This document shows, in pieces, positions 13,265 through 14,251 of a DNA stretch of 14,251 nucleotides. The notes beneath the pieces were generated by a model. That model was given only the letters and a program-made list of their open reading frames with translations. It made no database searches and was not told the DNA's origin. The translations under genes and the position numbers were made by a program. Location: assembly GCA_002492075.1 (NCBI GenBank), contig DKXD01000207.1, forward strand, positions 5,220 through 19,470. The letters are read 5' to 3'. Within the stretch, counting starts at the first letter, position 1; each line of letters starts with the position of its first letter. This stretch comes from Ruminococcaceae bacterium UBA7135 (GTDB lineage: Bacteria; Bacillota; Clostridia; Oscillospirales; Ruminococcaceae).

Positions 13265-13298
13265 TCACTTCCTTAAATAGTGATAGCTATGAAATGTT

Positions 13299-14165
13299 TT
13301 ATCTCTGTTCGAGATTAAGCGCAATTATATCCGCAATACCGCCCACGAACTTCTTCTCAAAGGCTCTTTTCGGAATATACGCCACGGGCGCGTTATTCTT
13401 ATAAATTATAAACATCTTATCAGATTCGATGAAGTAGTCCATTTCCGACCACGGCACGAGATCGCGGCTTTCGTAAACACAGCTTTCGCAAGCGGCGAAG
13501 CCCCGACGGCTCACCACGAACGTTATGTCCTTTCTTGCGGCGTGATCCGCGTCCGCGATAGACTTAAAGCGCGCTCTGGCTATGCCCTGCGCTACCAGAT
13601 ACACCAGCAAGGCGACTATCGCACCCGCGGCAGCGGATATCGGAACAAAATACAGCCAATTGCTGCGGGTGATCCCGACTGTCATGTGCAGAATACCAAA
13701 TGTTATCAACGCTATCATAAGCCCTACCAGCCACAGTATCTTCACAAGCTTGAAATTCAGCAGCATAATGAATGCCGCGGCGGTATCGCCCTCGTCAAGG
13801 ATATCCTCACCCACATACGTTTCCTTGCCCGGAGACACCTCAACATAAGAGGATTTCAGCGGGAAAAGCCGCTTGTCGTGCTGATATCCGAACTGATACT
13901 CTTTCTGGCGACACTCTATCAGCGCAATCGCCCTCAAAATATCCTCTTCACTGTCAAACATCCTGTTTGTTATCGTGAAGCTCTTCGAAATAGTCTCAAA
14001 GACCAGTTCTTTCGGAGTGACCGACACCAATCTTATCATATCCCAGCTGTAAACGGTGGGAGGATCGGAGCCTATTCCGTAAACCGCGAACACACTCCCT
14101 ATTATGTACGAGTTGCCCCTTTCATCGTCAACAGCGCAAACGGGTCTCAGATCGCAAAAAGCCAA
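13299..14165 (-). CDS. YcxB-like membrane protein with two PH-like halves
   Basis: A 288-residue membrane protein. It has two transmembrane helices (about 138-160 and 169-194) between an N-terminal soluble domain (1-130) and a C-terminal domain (about 213-285) that resembles the YcxB-like family: VPWSEMDYFIESDKMFIIY (237-255), then AYIPKRAF (262-269). The N-terminal domain contains a similar stretch (YSWDMIRLVSV, then ITNRMF and AIALIE), suggesting a repeated PH-like fold on either side of the membrane hairpin. Both soluble parts should lie in the cytoplasm. The start is TTG at 14165, with GAGGTG five bases upstream. No function is known for the family that I can name with confidence. It is the first gene of a probable operon with the 481-residue protein. 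Confidence 0.75.
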   Translation of the reverse strand: MAFCDLRPVCAVDDERGNSYIIGSVFAVYGIGSDPPTVYSWDMIRLVSVTPKELVFETISKSFTITNRMFDSEEDILRAIALIECRQKEYQFGYQHDKRLFPLKSSYVEVSPGKETYVGEDILDEGDTAAAFIMLLNFKLVKILWLVGLMIALITFGILHMTVGITRSNWLYFVPISAAAGAIVALLVYLVAQGIARARFKSIADADHAARKDITFVVSRRGFAACESCVYESRDLVPWSEMDYFIESDKMFIIYKNNAPVAYIPKRAFEKKFVGGIADIIALNLEQR

Positions 14166-14230
14166 TTTCGCACCTCATTTCGCGTCCTCGGCAAGCGTTT
14201 CTTCCATGATATCTTCGCCGCGGACATTTT

Positions 14231-14236
14231 AGTATA
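14231..14236 (-). promoter_or_regulatory. Possible -10 box for the YcxB-like operon
   Basis: TATACT on the minus strand (14236-14231), in an AT-rich end of the window about 66 bases before the TTG start. The -35 region would lie outside the window, so this cannot be confirmed. Confidence 0.3.
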
Positions 14237-14251
14237 CAATAATATATTATA

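Noticed and set aside
14175..14207. Ten-codon ORF MEETLAEDAK just before the YcxB-like gene, possible second leader peptide
   Set aside because: Only a weak binding site, no alternative RNA folds seen and the upstream context is cut by the window edge.
1..14251. CRISPR arrays, tRNA or rRNA genes, insertion sequences, prophage or toxin-antitoxin genes
   Set aside because: Looked for on both strands by eye; no spaced repeats, cloverleaf, transposase or phage proteins were found.

Overview
The window looks like chromosomal DNA from an anaerobic Gram-positive bacterium of the Clostridia, most likely an Oscillospiraceae/Ruminococcus-like gut or rumen fibre degrader. This is inferred from strong AGGAGG-type ribosome binding sites, TTG starts, a ferrous-iron (Feo) system with a Cys-rich partner peptide, a family 9 cellulase with CBM3 modules, and an MCP without a C-terminal tether pentapeptide. 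No phage, IS, CRISPR, rRNA or tRNA was seen.

Layout. Only the left end (1-1516) is coded on the plus strand: the 3' part of metK with a strong terminator, then a consensus promoter, a 10-codon leader peptide, a translational-attenuator-like leader and a small zinc-ribbon RNHCP protein. It meets the minus-strand block at a shared bidirectional terminator (about 1525-1551). Everything from 1610 to 14165 is on the minus strand. Reading in the direction of transcription (right to left): a YcxB-like two-TM membrane protein, an unrecognised 481-residue protein and a GH9 cellulase lipoprotein; then the iron locus feoA-feoA-feoB-small Cys-rich membrane protein, ended by a strong terminator; then a LacI-family regulator with its own promoter, a GNAT acetyltransferase and a transmembrane chemoreceptor.

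How it works together. The feo genes form one functional unit: FeoB imports Fe2+, the two FeoA proteins and the Cys-rich peptide assist it. A shared dyad, TTAG-N6-CTAA, lies at the predicted start sites of both the feoA promoter and a feoB promoter, with a third copy upstream of the feoA promoter. This suggests one metal-responsive repressor. The cellulase is predicted to be lipid-anchored and to act on cellulose at the cell surface; its two upstream neighbours may be cotranscribed with it but have no known link.

The most interesting element is the leader of the RNHCP gene. A 10-residue peptide ORF is followed by RNA segments that can fold in two exclusive ways, one exposing and one hiding the ribosome binding site. 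This is the layout of antibiotic-inducible erm/cat-type translational attenuators, on a gene of unknown function.
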